A DNA stretch of 64,000 bases. It comes from Achromobacter xylosoxidans (GTDB taxonomy: Bacteria > Pseudomonadota > Gammaproteobacteria > Burkholderiales > Burkholderiaceae_B). The stretch is taken from positions 368,384-432,383 of the forward strand of contig NZ_MTLG01000125.1 of the NCBI RefSeq assembly GCF_002192695.1. Reading direction: 5' to 3'. This document shows positions 1-8,506 of the stretch, piece after piece. A program made the position numbers and the translations under genes. The notes beneath the pieces are model-generated. The model was given only the letters and a program-made list of their open reading frames with translations, was not told where the DNA came from and did not search any database. The number at the start of each line of letters is the position of its first letter. Within the stretch, counting starts at the first letter, position 1.

Positions 1-112
1 CATGGCCTGCCAGACCTTCGTCAACGGCGACGTGAAGGTCTCGTGGGTGATCCAGAACGGCAAGGGCGTGGTGGTGGGCGCGGCGTCCGATCCCGTGGAA
101 GCGGCGACCTGA
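1..112 (+). CDS. 3' end of an unidentified gene
   Basis: An open frame enters from the left edge and stops at the TGA at 110-112, leaving about 36 codons. The visible tail reads FVNGDVKVSWVIQNGKG and then VVVGAASDPVEAAT. I cannot assign a family from so short a piece. It is read rightward, converging on the GntR-type regulator that follows, so it may belong to the same catabolic neighbourhood. The ATG at 2-4 is probably an internal methionine, not the start. Confidence 0.5.
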   Translation, partial: MACQTFVNGDVKVSWVIQNGKGVVVGAASDPVEAAT

Positions 113-222
113 GAGCTGCTGCCCGCGGGCTGCAAGGCCGCGGCCGGCAGACGAGGCCCCAGGCCCCAGGCCCTTGGCCGCGCGGCCGTCTCGGTGCCGT
201 CAGCTTCTTGCGTGGCCCCGGC

Positions 223-942
223 TCAGGCCACCGACGCGTGCGGCTGCTGCTGCGCTTCCGTATAAGCCTTGGCGGCGTTGTGCACATGCTGGCTGGCCAG
301 CAGCGCGGCCAGGTCGCCGTTGCCGGCGATGACGGCGTTGAGGATCTGGGAATGCTCATCCCAGTTCTGCTTGGCGCGCAGCATGTTGCTGGGCGCGAAC
401 AGCAGCGCCGTGCGATCGCGCAGCGAACGCATCAGGTCGGTCAGCACCACGTTGCCGCCGATGGTGGCCAGCATTTCGTGGAACTGGGAATTCAGCGCCA
501 GGAATTTGTCCAGCTGTTCGCTGCGGGCGGCTTCGGTGCCTTCGCGCAGGAAGGCCTGCAGGCGTTCCACGGTCTTGTCGTCGCGGCGCTGCGCCGCGAG
601 CTTGGCGTTCAGGCCTTCCAGCGTGGCGCGCACCTCCACCATGTCGTAGGCGACGGCGTCGGACAGTACCGACACGGACGCGCCGCGGCGCGGTTCGATG
701 GTCACCAGGCCCTCGGCGGCCAGGGCGCGCAGCGCCTCGCGCACGGGGATGCGCGACACGCCCATTTCTTCGGACAGGCGGCCTTCGACCAGGCGGTCGC
801 CGGGCGTGAATTCACCGCTCAGGATGCGCTCGCGCAGCTTGTCGCGGATGACGGCAAACAACTGCGGATGCTGCTCGCCGATTTTCAGCGAGGCGGAGTG
901 CTGCGTTGCTGCGGCTTGCGGGCTGACGGGTGAGATTGTCAT
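223..942 (-). CDS. GntR-family regulator, FCD (FadR-like) subfamily
   Basis: Predicted cytoplasmic transcription factor of 239 residues. The winged helix-turn-helix lies at about residues 30-95 (RILSGEFTPGDRLVEGRLSE, then GVSRIPVREALRALAAEGLV) and an all-helical ligand-binding FCD domain at about 105-225. FCD regulators usually bind an organic acid and repress a nearby catabolic operon. The ATG at 942 was chosen because the frame remains open upstream to 1035, but that stretch is unlike the family and overlaps the end of the next gene. No strong ribosome site is visible, so the start is uncertain (978 is the other option). The gene lies just downstream of a TauE/SafE gene on the same strand and is divergent from the permease operon, whose promoters carry GTATAC palindromes that I infer to be its operators. 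The effector cannot be read from the sequence. Confidence 0.85.
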   Translation of the reverse strand: MTISPVSPQAAATQHSASLKIGEQHPQLFAVIRDKLRERILSGEFTPGDRLVEGRLSEEMGVSRIPVREALRALAAEGLVTIEPRRGASVSVLSDAVAYDMVEVRATLEGLNAKLAAQRRDDKTVERLQAFLREGTEAARSEQLDKFLALNSQFHEMLATIGGNVVLTDLMRSLRDRTALLFAPSNMLRAKQNWDEHSQILNAVIAGNGDLAALLASQHVHNAAKAYTEAQQQPHASVA

Positions 943-1021
943 GGCGAGCAGGTTTGGCTTAATGGATACAGTCTCCATTGTATTACCGGGTGTAGCCGCT
1001 TGGCGTTGGGGGCGCGGCGCA

Positions 1022-1765
1022 TCAGTGTCCCCCAAAAGCCTTGGCCAGCACGCCCAGCGCGCCCATGGCGCATACCGCCAGCAGCACGCCGCGCACGGCG
1101 CGCGGCGGCAGGCGGTGGCGCAGCCGGTTGGAGACCGCGAAACCGGCCAGCAGGAATGGCGCCAGACTAAGCGCCAGCCCGGCGTGATAGCCGGTGTACC
1201 GATTGGCCCATGCCAGCATGGCCAGCGAGAAGATCGATCCCAGGAACAGCACCATGCCGAGCGTGGCGCGCAGGCGCGGCGGCGCCGCGTGCTGCATGAC
1301 GATGGCGATGGGCGGGGCGCCCACCGAGGTCATGGTGCCCATGATGCCCGAGGCCACGCCCGCGCCGGACACGCGTCCGGGCGTGGCGGAAAAGTGCAGG
1401 CCGGCCGCGCTCAGCGCCACGGCCACCAGGATCAGGGCGGCGAACAAGACCCCCAGCGCCTGCGGCGCGAAGCGCGTCATGGCGTAGATGGCGATCAGCG
1501 TGCCGACCGCGCGCCCCGCCAGCGCGTAGGACACTGAAGGCCAGTCGATGGCGGCGCGTTCGCGCAGCGCGGTCAAGAGCGAAATGAAGCCGCCCAGCGT
1601 CAACAGCGGTCCCGGCGCCAGTTGGGGAAAGAACATGGCCGCCACCGGCGCGGCGAACATGGCGAAGCCGACGCCGCCCACGCCCTGCGCGATCGCGGCG
1701 CCGAACACCACGGCCGCCATGGTGGCGTATTGCAGGAGGTCGGGATACGGCAGGGAGGATGTCAT
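1022..1765 (-). CDS. TauE/SafE family sulfite/organic anion exporter
   Basis: Integral inner-membrane protein of 247 residues with about eight hydrophobic helices separated by short charged loops, the size and layout of the TauE/SafE (DUF81) family. Members export sulfite, sulfoacetate or other small organic anions. It starts near TLPYPDLLQYATMAAVVFGA-type sequence that leads straight into the first helix. It is co-oriented with the GntR regulator gene about 80 bp downstream, so they are probably one transcript. It is divergent from the permease operon, with the palindromic site at 1781-1797 just upstream of its start, which suggests the same control. The substrate is not predictable. Confidence 0.8.
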   Translation of the reverse strand: MTSSLPYPDLLQYATMAAVVFGAAIAQGVGGVGFAMFAAPVAAMFFPQLAPGPLLTLGGFISLLTALRERAAIDWPSVSYALAGRAVGTLIAIYAMTRFAPQALGVLFAALILVAVALSAAGLHFSATPGRVSGAGVASGIMGTMTSVGAPPIAIVMQHAAPPRLRATLGMVLFLGSIFSLAMLAWANRYTGYHAGLALSLAPFLLAGFAVSNRLRHRLPPRAVRGVLLAVCAMGALGVLAKAFGGH

Positions 1766-1780
1766 GCCTGGGACTTATCT

Positions 1781-1797
1781 ACTATGTATACGATAGT
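1781..1797. promoter_or_regulatory. Candidate GntR operator (GTATAC palindrome, site 1)
   Basis: The 17-bp sequence ACTATGTATACGATAGT has matching outer arms ACTAT/ATAGT around a GTATAC core. It sits 16 bp upstream of the TauE/SafE start in the divergent promoter region. The same core recurs before the permease and before the aldehyde dehydrogenase. Assignment to the neighbouring GntR protein is an inference. Confidence 0.45.
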
Positions 1798-1935
1798 CTA
1801 TTCAGCATTTTCCAAAATTTCATGAACTGCTTCAAAAATAAGGGTAATCACCTGATTTTTCGGCGCTATTCATGGATTTTCAGAATTATCGCTTTCCCTA
1901 GGCGCTGCATATTTTGATTGGTATGGCTACAAACG

Positions 1936-1953
1936 AAATATAGTATACCGAAT
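1936..1953. promoter_or_regulatory. Candidate GntR operator (site 2)
   Basis: An AT-rich patch reading ATATAGTATACCGAAT, with a GTATAC core, lies about 40 bp upstream of the permease ATG at 1993. The surrounding 1800-1950 stretch is clearly AT-richer than the genes, as expected for a promoter region. It shares the core with the sites at 1781 and 3630. Confidence 0.4.
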
Positions 1954-1992
1954 GTGGCGCCATAACAGCCACGCATACAAGGGGAATAGCAC

Positions 1993-3525
1993 ATGCAAGC
2001 GGACGTAGTGCTCAACGCTGCTCATTGGATGTACCTGATCAGCGTGGCCGCCATCATCCTGACGATGATTCTGCGGGCCAACGTGGTGGTGCCGTCGGTG
2101 ATCGGCACCTTTCTGGTGGTGCTTGCCATCACGGGCAATCCGATCAGCGCCCTGATCGGCATTTTCTCGGCCAGCTTCGTGGCTGCGAAGGAGCTGTTCA
2201 ACATCTTCCTGGTGATCACCTTCATGACGGCGCTGCTCAATGCGTTGAAAACCCTGCAGGCGGACGTGCGCATGGTGCAGCCGTTTCGCCGCGTCATGCG
2301 GGGCGGGCATTCGTCCTTCCTGATCATCGCCCTCTGTACTTATGTGATTTCGCTGTTCTTCTGGCCGACGCCGGCGGTGCCGCTGGTGTCGGCCATCCTG
2401 CTGCCCGCGGCCATCGCGGCGGGCCTGCCGCCCTTGGCGGGTGCCATGGCCATTGCCATCGCCGGCCAGGGCATGGCACTGTCCTCGGACTACGTGATCG
2501 GGGTGGCGCCCAGCATCAGCGCCAAGGCGGCGGGGGCGGCGGTCAGCGCCGCCGTGGTCGCGGACCGCGCCCTGGTGCTGTCGCTGATCACCGGCGCGGT
2601 GGCCCTGGTGGCAGCCTACCTGCTGATCCGCAAGCACATCGTGCCGGCCGACGCGGGGCTCCTGTCCGCCTGGCAGGCCCGGGCGCAGGATGGCAGCCTG
2701 GCGCGCATCGAGCAGTCCGGCTCCTTCGACAAGGCCGAGCTGGCCCGCGGCACCATGGGGGCGGACCCCGCCCTGCCTAGCGGCCCGGCTCTGAGCGACG
2801 AAGAGCGCCGCCGCGTGCGCTGGTCCAAGACCTTTGCCGTCGTGACGCCGCTGGCCTTTCTGGCGGTGATCGCGGTCATGGTGCTGCCGCGCCTGTTCCC
2901 GTCCCTGCCCGCGCTGCGCGGCGGCGATGCGGCGGCGCTGGTGGGCGGCGTGGCCTTTGTCGTGATGATGCTGGTGACCCTGGCCGCGGAAGGCCCGCGC
3001 AAGATGCTGGACGTCTGTCCGGAGCACGTCACCGACGGCTTTGTGTTCGCCTTCAAGGCCATGGGTTCGGTGCTGCCGATCGCGGGCTTTTTCTTCGTGG
3101 GCGCCAACGAAACCGCCGCGCAGATCCTGGGCGTGCCGCAAGCGCAGGCGCCCGGCCTGCTGTTCGAGGTGATTTCCGCTGGCCAGCACCTGATTCCCGA
3201 AAACCATTTCCTGGTGGCCTTCGGCGTGCTGCTGGTCGGCATGATCACCGGCATCGACGGATCCGGCTTCGCCGGCCTGCCCCTGACCGGCACCCTGTCC
3301 GGCGCCCTGGGCCCGGTGGTGGGCGTGGACCCGGCGACGCTGGCGGCAGTCGGCCAGATGGGCGCGGTCTGGACTGGGGGCGGCACGCTGATCGCCTGGT
3401 CCTCGCTGATCGCGGTGGCGGGCTTTGCGCGGGTCAACGTGCTGTCGCTGGTGCGCGCCCTGCTGTTGCCGGTGCTGCTGGCGCTGTTCGTCTCGACGAT
3501 CTGCGCCGTGCTGATCTGGAGCTGA
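1993..3525 (+). CDS. Ion-transporter-superfamily permease for an organic anion
   Basis: Very hydrophobic 510-residue inner-membrane protein with about 12 helices and two re-entrant-looking Gly/Pro-rich stretches (WPTPAVPLVSAILLPAAIAA near residue 120 and GIDGSGFAGLPLTGTLSGAL near 418). Length and duplicated architecture fit the ion-transporter superfamily of dicarboxylate, citrate or gluconate permeases, but I cannot name the subfamily. An AGGGGA ribosome site precedes the ATG. The gene opens the rightward unit that continues, after a hairpin, with aldehyde dehydrogenase, GlcG-like and reductase genes, so it most likely imports the substrate of that pathway. Confidence 0.7.
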   Translation: MQADVVLNAAHWMYLISVAAIILTMILRANVVVPSVIGTFLVVLAITGNPISALIGIFSASFVAAKELFNIFLVITFMTALLNALKTLQADVRMVQPFRRVMRGGHSSFLIIALCTYVISLFFWPTPAVPLVSAILLPAAIAAGLPPLAGAMAIAIAGQGMALSSDYVIGVAPSISAKAAGAAVSAAVVADRALVLSLITGAVALVAAYLLIRKHIVPADAGLLSAWQARAQDGSLARIEQSGSFDKAELARGTMGADPALPSGPALSDEERRRVRWSKTFAVVTPLAFLAVIAVMVLPRLFPSLPALRGGDAAALVGGVAFVVMMLVTLAAEGPRKMLDVCPEHVTDGFVFAFKAMGSVLPIAGFFFVGANETAAQILGVPQAQAPGLLFEVISAGQHLIPENHFLVAFGVLLVGMITGIDGSGFAGLPLTGTLSGALGPVVGVDPATLAAVGQMGAVWTGGGTLIAWSSLIAVAGFARVNVLSLVRALLLPVLLALFVSTICAVLIWS

Positions 3526-3548
3526 TACCTGTTTGTGGCGCTGCTTTG

Positions 3549-3572
3549 GGGTCCCTGCGGGGACCCTTTTTT
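3549..3572 (+). terminator. Intrinsic terminator after the permease gene
   Basis: The 7-bp stem GGGTCCC/GGGACCC with the loop TGCG is followed at once by six T residues, 24 bp after the permease stop codon. It separates the permease transcript from the aldehyde dehydrogenase unit, which has its own operator-like site. Confidence 0.8.
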
Positions 3573-3621
3573 CCAGGCGGCGCCCGGTCCGGAGCAGGGG
3601 TTTACACGTATCGATCCATAT

Positions 3622-3643
3622 TGATTAAAGTATACAATGTTCA
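3622..3643. promoter_or_regulatory. Candidate GntR operator and promoter (site 3)
   Basis: The AT-rich stretch TTGATTAAAGTATACAATGT sits about 60 bp before the aldehyde dehydrogenase start and carries the GTATAC core seen at 1786 and 1944. It suggests that the dehydrogenase unit is in the same regulon as the permease. Confidence 0.4.
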
Positions 3644-3701
3644 TAAGCCAACCCGCCCAGGCACTCGCGGCCAGCCGGGCGCAGACTAAGGAAGAGCTTC
3701 C

Positions 3702-5162
3702 GTGGACGACCTCTCGCAGCAAACATTCCTGAACCACATCGGCGGCAGCTGGGTGCCCAGCGGCACCGGCAGGACGGCGCCCAACATCAACCCGGCCGAT
3801 ACCAGCGACATCGTGGGCCGTTTCCAGGTGTCGGACGCCGAAGACGCCCGCCAGGCGGTGGCGTCCGCCGAAGCCGCCTTCGCCGGCTGGCGCGATACGC
3901 CGATCTCCAAGCGCGCCGCCATCCTGTTCCGCGCGGCCCAGTACCTGGAAGACCATGCCAACGACATCGCCCGCGAACTGACGCGGGAAGAGGGCAAGAG
4001 CCTGAACCTGGCCAAGGACGAGGTCCTGCGTTCGGCGCAGACGATCCGCTTCTACGCCGTGGAGGGGCAGTCCTTCACGGGCGAAACCTATCCCAACGAC
4101 GACCCGGACATGGTGGTCTACAGCCAGCGCGAGCCGCTGGGCGTGGTGACGGTGATTTCCCCCTGGAACTTTCCCATTTCCATCCCCGCGCGCAAGATCG
4201 CTCCGGCGCTCATCACGGGCAATACCGTGGTGTTCAAGCCCTCGTCCGATGCGCCCATGTCGGGCTACCGCCTGACCGAAGCCTTCGTGCAGGCCGGCCT
4301 GCCGGCTGGGGTGCTGAATTTCCTGACGGGCCCGGCCGGCGCCGTGGGCGAGGCCATTACAGGCGCACGCGCGGTGCGCGCGATTTCCTTCACGGGCTCC
4401 ACCGCCGCAGGCGAACAGATACACCGGACCGCCGGCCTGACCACCCGCACGCAGATGGAACTGGGCGGCAAGAATCCCCTGATCGTGCTGGCGGACGCCG
4501 ACCTGGACCGCGCCGTGGACCTGGCCGTGAAGGGCGGCTTTTCGCTCAGCGGCCAGGCCTGCACCGGCACCAGCCGGGTGCTGGTGGACAAGCGCGTGCG
4601 CCAGGCCTACACCGACAAGCTGCTGGCCCGCATCAAGACGCTGACCATAGGCAACGGCCTGGACGGCAACTTCGACCTGGGTCCGCTGGCCACCGCCAAG
4701 CAGTTGGACAACGTGCTGGGCTACGTGGCGGTCGGCAAGCAGGAGGCCGCGCACCTGTATGGCGGCGACCGCCTCACGGGCGCCGGCTTCGAGCGCGGCT
4801 ACTACGTGTCGCCCGCGCTTTTCACCGACGTCACGCAGCAGATGCGCATCGCACGGGAAGAGATCTTCGGCCCGGTGATTGCGCTGATCGAGGTGGACGG
4901 CTACGAAGACGCCATCTCCAAAGCCAACGACACCGAATACGGCCTGTCGGCCGCCATCGCCACCAGCGATGCGCGTTATGCGCATCGCTTCGCGCGCGAT
5001 ATCCAGGCCGGCACCGTGAAGATCAACCGGACCACCACCGGCAACCTGATCAACGCGCCGTTCGGCGGACTCAAGCATTCCAGCACCTCCACGTTCCGCG
5101 AATCGGGGCGCGTGGGACTGGAGTTCTACACGCAGATCAAGACGGTCTACCGCGCCGGCTGA
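3702..5162 (+). CDS. NAD(P)-dependent aldehyde dehydrogenase
   Basis: Cytoplasmic 486-residue enzyme of the aldehyde dehydrogenase superfamily, oxidising an aldehyde or semialdehyde to the acid. Visible motifs are the cofactor-binding GNTVVFKPSSDAP, the FTGSTAAG turn, the general-base glutamate in MELGGKNP (Glu253) and the catalytic cysteine in SGQACTG (Cys287). The start is GTG at 3702, preceded by AAGGAAGAG at good spacing. Overall it resembles the 2-oxoglutarate-semialdehyde and vanillin dehydrogenase branches, but the substrate cannot be fixed. It is followed closely by a GlcG-like gene and a 2Fe-2S reductase, which suggests oxidative breakdown of an aromatic or sugar-acid compound. Confidence 0.9.
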   Translation: MDDLSQQTFLNHIGGSWVPSGTGRTAPNINPADTSDIVGRFQVSDAEDARQAVASAEAAFAGWRDTPISKRAAILFRAAQYLEDHANDIARELTREEGKSLNLAKDEVLRSAQTIRFYAVEGQSFTGETYPNDDPDMVVYSQREPLGVVTVISPWNFPISIPARKIAPALITGNTVVFKPSSDAPMSGYRLTEAFVQAGLPAGVLNFLTGPAGAVGEAITGARAVRAISFTGSTAAGEQIHRTAGLTTRTQMELGGKNPLIVLADADLDRAVDLAVKGGFSLSGQACTGTSRVLVDKRVRQAYTDKLLARIKTLTIGNGLDGNFDLGPLATAKQLDNVLGYVAVGKQEAAHLYGGDRLTGAGFERGYYVSPALFTDVTQQMRIAREEIFGPVIALIEVDGYEDAISKANDTEYGLSAAIATSDARYAHRFARDIQAGTVKINRTTTGNLINAPFGGLKHSSTSTFRESGRVGLEFYTQIKTVYRAG

Positions 5163-5201
5163 GGCCGCGGTCCCTAAACGCAAGCAAAGGAGGTCATCCC
5201 C

Positions 5202-5681
5202 ATGAAGCAGGTCTATCGTCTGGAACTTGAAGAAGCGCGCGTGATGGTGCGCGCGGCCATCGCCAAATCGGAAGAGATCGGCGTGCTGGAGACGATCTGC
5301 ATCGTCGACGACGGCGGCTATCCCATCGCGCTGGAACGCATGGACGGCGCCCGCATCACCGGCCCGCAGATCGCCTGGAACAAGGCATTCACAGCGGCCG
5401 GGCACAAGCGTTCCACGCATCTGTTCAACACGCCGCCCAACGGTCCCGCGCTGCCCGGCAACGAAGCGTTCGGCATCCAGTGGAGCTTTGACGGCAAGTT
5501 CGCCGTGTTCGTCGGCGGCTTTCCCATTGTGGTCAACAACGAAGTGATCGGCGGCGTGGGCCTGAGCGGCGGCAACGGCGAACAGGACACCAAGGCTGGT
5601 CTGGCCGCGCTTGCGGCACTAGCGACGCTGCTGGAGCCGCGCGGCATGAAAGTGCTGGTCGAGGCTGACATCAAGAAATAA
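5202..5681 (+). CDS. GlcG/HbpS-family protein (heme- or cofactor-binding fold)
   Basis: A 159-residue protein of the GlcG/HbpS (DUF336) family. It begins LELEEARVMVRAAIAKSEEI and contains the family-typical DDGGYPIALERMDGA near residue 31 and the glycine-rich GGFPIVVNNEVIGGVGLSGG near 106. Relatives bind heme or accompany dehydrogenases and diol-degradation enzymes; their biochemical role is mostly unsettled. A near-consensus AAAGGAGGT ribosome site precedes the ATG. It lies between the aldehyde dehydrogenase and the 2Fe-2S reductase with short gaps, so it is probably co-transcribed and may serve as an accessory to that redox pair. Confidence 0.8.
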   Translation: MKQVYRLELEEARVMVRAAIAKSEEIGVLETICIVDDGGYPIALERMDGARITGPQIAWNKAFTAAGHKRSTHLFNTPPNGPALPGNEAFGIQWSFDGKFAVFVGGFPIVVNNEVIGGVGLSGGNGEQDTKAGLAALAALATLLEPRGMKVLVEADIKK

Positions 5682-5693
5682 GCGAGGCCGGCC

Positions 5694-6701
5694 ATGGCAT
5701 ACCGCGTGCATATCATGCAAACCGACGAGTCGTTCCAGGTCGAAGAAGGCGAATCCGTGCTGCAGGCCGCCGAACGCTCGGCGGTGAAGCTGCCGCACGA
5801 GTGCACCTTCGGCGGCTGCGGCACCTGCCGCATCAAGCTGGAATCCGGCGCCGTGGAGTACGAAGAGTTCCCCATGGCCCTGACACCCGAAGAAGCGGCC
5901 GAAGGCTACGCGCTGGCCTGCCAGGCCCGGCCGCTGGGCGATCTTTGCATCAGCGTGGCCAGCAGCCGGCAGTCGTTTCCCGAACCGCGCCGCCTGCCCG
6001 CCATCATCCACCGCATCGAGCGCTTCTGCGATGACGTCATCCACCTGACGCTGGCGCTGCCGGAAGCGGGCCTGGAGTACGTGCCGGGCCAGTACATGAA
6101 CGTGGTGCTGCCCGATGGCGAGACGCGCAGCTTTTCCATGGCTTCGGCGCCCGCCGGCAACCTGGTGGATTTCCACGTGCGCCGCATTCCGGGCGGCCGC
6201 TACACCGATCAGTGGCTGGGCCAGGCGCAAGCCGGCGCCGGCGTGGAGATCGAAGCGCCGCTGGGCGTATTCAGCTATCACGAGGAAGACTGGCGGCCGC
6301 TCATCATGATGGCTACCGGCACGGGCATCGCGCCCATCAAGGCCATCCTGGAATCGCTGCTGGACAACGAAGACTGCCCGCCCGTCACGCTTTATTGGGG
6401 CATGCGCACCGAAGCTGACCTGTATCTGCGCGACGTGATCGAAAGCTGGGCCGGGCGGCTGTACGAGTTCAACTTCGTGCCGGTGCTGTCGCGCGCGGGC
6501 GCCGATTGGCAGGGCCGCCGCGGTCACGTGCAGCAGGCGGTCCTTGAGGACCACCAGGATTTGTCCGAGCACGCCTTCTACCTGTGCGGCGCGCCGGACA
6601 TGATCCACGAAGCCAAGAGCCTGCTGGCTGCGCGCGGCGCCAGCCTGGACCACATGTATTCCGACAGCTTCACCTTCCAGCACGCGCTGGCCGCCGCCTG
6701 A
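5694..6701 (+). CDS. 2Fe-2S ferredoxin-FAD/NAD(P)H reductase (oxygenase reductase type)
   Basis: A 335-residue electron-transfer flavoprotein. An N-terminal plant-type ferredoxin domain (about 1-90) has the cluster cysteines in CTFGGCGTC and a fourth in LACQARP. An FAD-binding domain (about 100-200) has RSFSMAS, and an NAD(P)H domain follows with MATGTGIAPIKAI. This is the layout of phenol hydroxylase, benzoate dioxygenase and AscD-like reductases, which pass electrons from NAD(P)H to an oxygenase or dehydratase. No oxygenase component is in the window, so the partner may lie to the left of position 1 or elsewhere. The start follows the GlcG-like stop by 12 bp. Confidence 0.88.
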   Translation: MAYRVHIMQTDESFQVEEGESVLQAAERSAVKLPHECTFGGCGTCRIKLESGAVEYEEFPMALTPEEAAEGYALACQARPLGDLCISVASSRQSFPEPRRLPAIIHRIERFCDDVIHLTLALPEAGLEYVPGQYMNVVLPDGETRSFSMASAPAGNLVDFHVRRIPGGRYTDQWLGQAQAGAGVEIEAPLGVFSYHEEDWRPLIMMATGTGIAPIKAILESLLDNEDCPPVTLYWGMRTEADLYLRDVIESWAGRLYEFNFVPVLSRAGADWQGRRGHVQQAVLEDHQDLSEHAFYLCGAPDMIHEAKSLLAARGASLDHMYSDSFTFQHALAAA

Positions 6702-6711
6702 GCGGCCGCGC

Positions 6712-7149
6712 CTAGCGGTACACCAGCACCGGCAGCTTGGTGCGCGCCAGCACGCGCTGGGTTTCGCTGCCCAGCAGGAAGCCCGTCATGCCGTGGCGGC
6801 CATGCGAACCCATGATGATCAGGTCGCAGCCCTGGTTCTTCGCCGCCTCGACGATGGCTTCGTGGGGATGGTCGTTGACCGTGACCACGGCGTTGCACGG
6901 CACCAGCGCATGGCGCGCTTCCATTTCCAGGTTGTCCAGATAGGTCTGCGCGTTCTTGCGCGCCTGGTCGGTGTGCTGCGCCTGCGTGGTGCCCAGCATT
7001 TCGGCCTGGTAGACCAGCAGATGGTCCTCCGGGATGGCGCGGATGAGCGTGATGGTGGCTCCCATTTCCTTGGCGAAAACAAGAGCGCGCTTGAAAGCCG
7101 ATTCGGACAGCAGGGAGCCGTCCACGGCGACGAGCAGGTGCTTATACAT
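6712..7149 (-). CDS. Universal stress protein, UspA family
   Basis: A 145-residue single-domain Usp. It begins with MYKHLLVAVDGSLLSESAFK, and the ATP-binding signature is near the C-terminus (MGSHGRHGMTGFLLGS, the G-x2-G-x9-G-S pattern). Usp proteins are cytoplasmic stress factors that bind ATP. It is convergent with the reductase gene, separated by only 10 bp, and divergent from the ssuE unit, so it is a single-gene transcript. A purine-rich AAAGGAGAGGCAAC stretch precedes the start. Confidence 0.93.
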   Translation of the reverse strand: MYKHLLVAVDGSLLSESAFKRALVFAKEMGATITLIRAIPEDHLLVYQAEMLGTTQAQHTDQARKNAQTYLDNLEMEARHALVPCNAVVTVNDHPHEAIVEAAKNQGCDLIIMGSHGRHGMTGFLLGSETQRVLARTKLPVLVYR

Positions 7150-7390
7150 GTTGCCTCTCCTTTAGGGAAAGGAATAGGGAGCAACTCGCCAATCCAGTAT
7201 AGGCTCGCCGTAGGACGCAATCCAGTCCTGCATAAGGAGGATGATCCGGGCGCCGCGAAACCGCATATTTCCAAAAGAAGTCCAAGCCGGTATTCAACAT
7301 AACCTCATATCGACTAAGTATTTTTCGGCGCCGCGCGGCAATGACAGAATCGGTTCGACTCCTAGAACCCACAGCCGGAAACGAACTTCC

Positions 7391-8011
7391 ATGTCATCGC
7401 CACGCCCCTGGGCTCACGCCCGCGTACTTGCCATCGCGGGCAGTCCGTCGCAGCGTTCCCGTTCCGCGGTGCTGCTGCGGCATGCCGCCGGGATCCTGCG
7501 GCTGCGGGGTTTGAACGTCGGCGAACTGGGTTTGCGCGACATCCCCGCCGAAGACCTGATAGAAGGCAACTACGCCGGCGCCGCGGCCAACGCGCTGCGC
7601 GCCCGGGTGGCGGCGGCCGATGCGGTGCTGATTTCCTCGCCCGTCTACCAGGCTTCGTTTTCCGGCGGCTTGAAGGCGGTGCTGGACCTGCTGGATCCCA
7701 AGGCCCTGGCCGGCAAGGTGGTGCTGCCCATCGCCACGGGCGGCAGTCCGGCGCATCTGCTGGCGCTGGAGTACGGCTTGAAGCCCGTGCTGTCTTCGCT
7801 GGGCGCGCGCCATATCCTGGCGGGCGTCTATGCCACCGATGCGCAGGTCCGCGTGGACGAGTTCGGCGCGGGCGAAATCGACCCGGAAGTCCGCCAGCGG
7901 TTGGAGGATTCGGTGGAACGCCTGTCCGAGCAGGTACTGCCGCGCGCCGCCATTCTCAATGAATCCTACGATCTGGGCCGCCTCGCGCTTGCGGGCGGCT
8001 TCAGCGTCTGA
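7391..8011 (+). CDS. ssuE: NADPH-dependent FMN reductase, SsuE-type
   Basis: A 206-residue flavodoxin-fold reductase with the phosphate-binding AIAGSPSQRSRS near the N-terminus and SSPVYQASFSGGLKAVLDLL, the family signature, near residue 86. SsuE supplies reduced FMN to the alkanesulfonate monooxygenase SsuD for sulfur scavenging. The ATG at 7391 gives the family length; the frame is open further upstream without resembling the family. The locus departs from the usual ssuEADCB order: no ssuA or ssuD follows, and the next gene is a fragment of ssuC starting 3 bp after the stop. The reductase itself looks intact. Confidence 0.85.
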   Translation: MSSPRPWAHARVLAIAGSPSQRSRSAVLLRHAAGILRLRGLNVGELGLRDIPAEDLIEGNYAGAAANALRARVAAADAVLISSPVYQASFSGGLKAVLDLLDPKALAGKVVLPIATGGSPAHLLALEYGLKPVLSSLGARHILAGVYATDAQVRVDEFGAGEIDPEVRQRLEDSVERLSEQVLPRAAILNESYDLGRLALAGGFSV

Positions 8012-8014
8012 GCG

Positions 8015-8506
8015 ATGCGCCGCGCCCACGCCTACGCCGCTCCCGACACGCCGGCCTTGCGCTGGCTGGGAGGCGCGCTGCTCGCGGCGCTGTGGCTGGG
8101 CAGCAGCGAGACGGCCTGGCAGGCGCTGGCGGCGCTGAGCCTGCTTGCGCCGCTGTTGTACCAGACGGTGCGCGGCATACGCGCGGCGGATCCGGCATTG
8201 GTCCAGACTGGCCGGTCCCATGACCTGAACGGCTGGTCTCTTTATCGGCACGTGCTCCTGCCGGGCGCGTTGCCGTTCATCCTGACGGGCCTGAGGCAGG
8301 GGCTGGGACTTCTATGGCTGACCTTGATTGCATTGGCACTGTTCGGGACGCCAGCGGGTCTGGGCATTCCGCAGTTGCGGGACAGCGGCCCGCCGGGCGC
8401 GGCGACGCTGTTGCTGGCGATTGCGCTCTACGCGGTCCTCAGCCTGGGCTCGGGGGCGCTGGTAAGCGCGCTGGAGCGCTGGCTGCTGCGCTGGAGGCCG
8501 CGATGA
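8015..8506 (+). CDS. Truncated ABC permease, C-terminal part of an SsuC-like protein
   Basis: A 163-residue membrane protein matching only the C-terminal part of an SsuC-type permease, which normally has about 260 residues. It keeps the cytoplasmic coupling-loop region (SLYRHVLLPGALPFILTGLR) and about four helices, but the N-terminal helices are absent. The glutamate normal for this family after the coupling loop is lost as well. The frame starts just after ssuE, as if ssuA, ssuD and the first part of ssuC had been deleted. It overlaps ssuB by ATGA. It could be a decaying remnant or a reduced permease; a working half-size permease is less likely. Confidence 0.7.
   Translation: MRRAHAYAAPDTPALRWLGGALLAALWLGSSETAWQALAALSLLAPLLYQTVRGIRAADPALVQTGRSHDLNGWSLYRHVLLPGALPFILTGLRQGLGLLWLTLIALALFGTPAGLGIPQLRDSGPPGAATLLLAIALYAVLSLGSGALVSALERWLLRWRPR

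Noticed and set aside
2616..5420. Very long minus-strand open frame antisense to the permease and aldehyde dehydrogenase
   Set aside because: GC-rich genes leave the opposite strand nearly free of stops. The predicted product is Arg/His/Gly-rich without any domain, whereas the plus strand encodes clear enzyme motifs.
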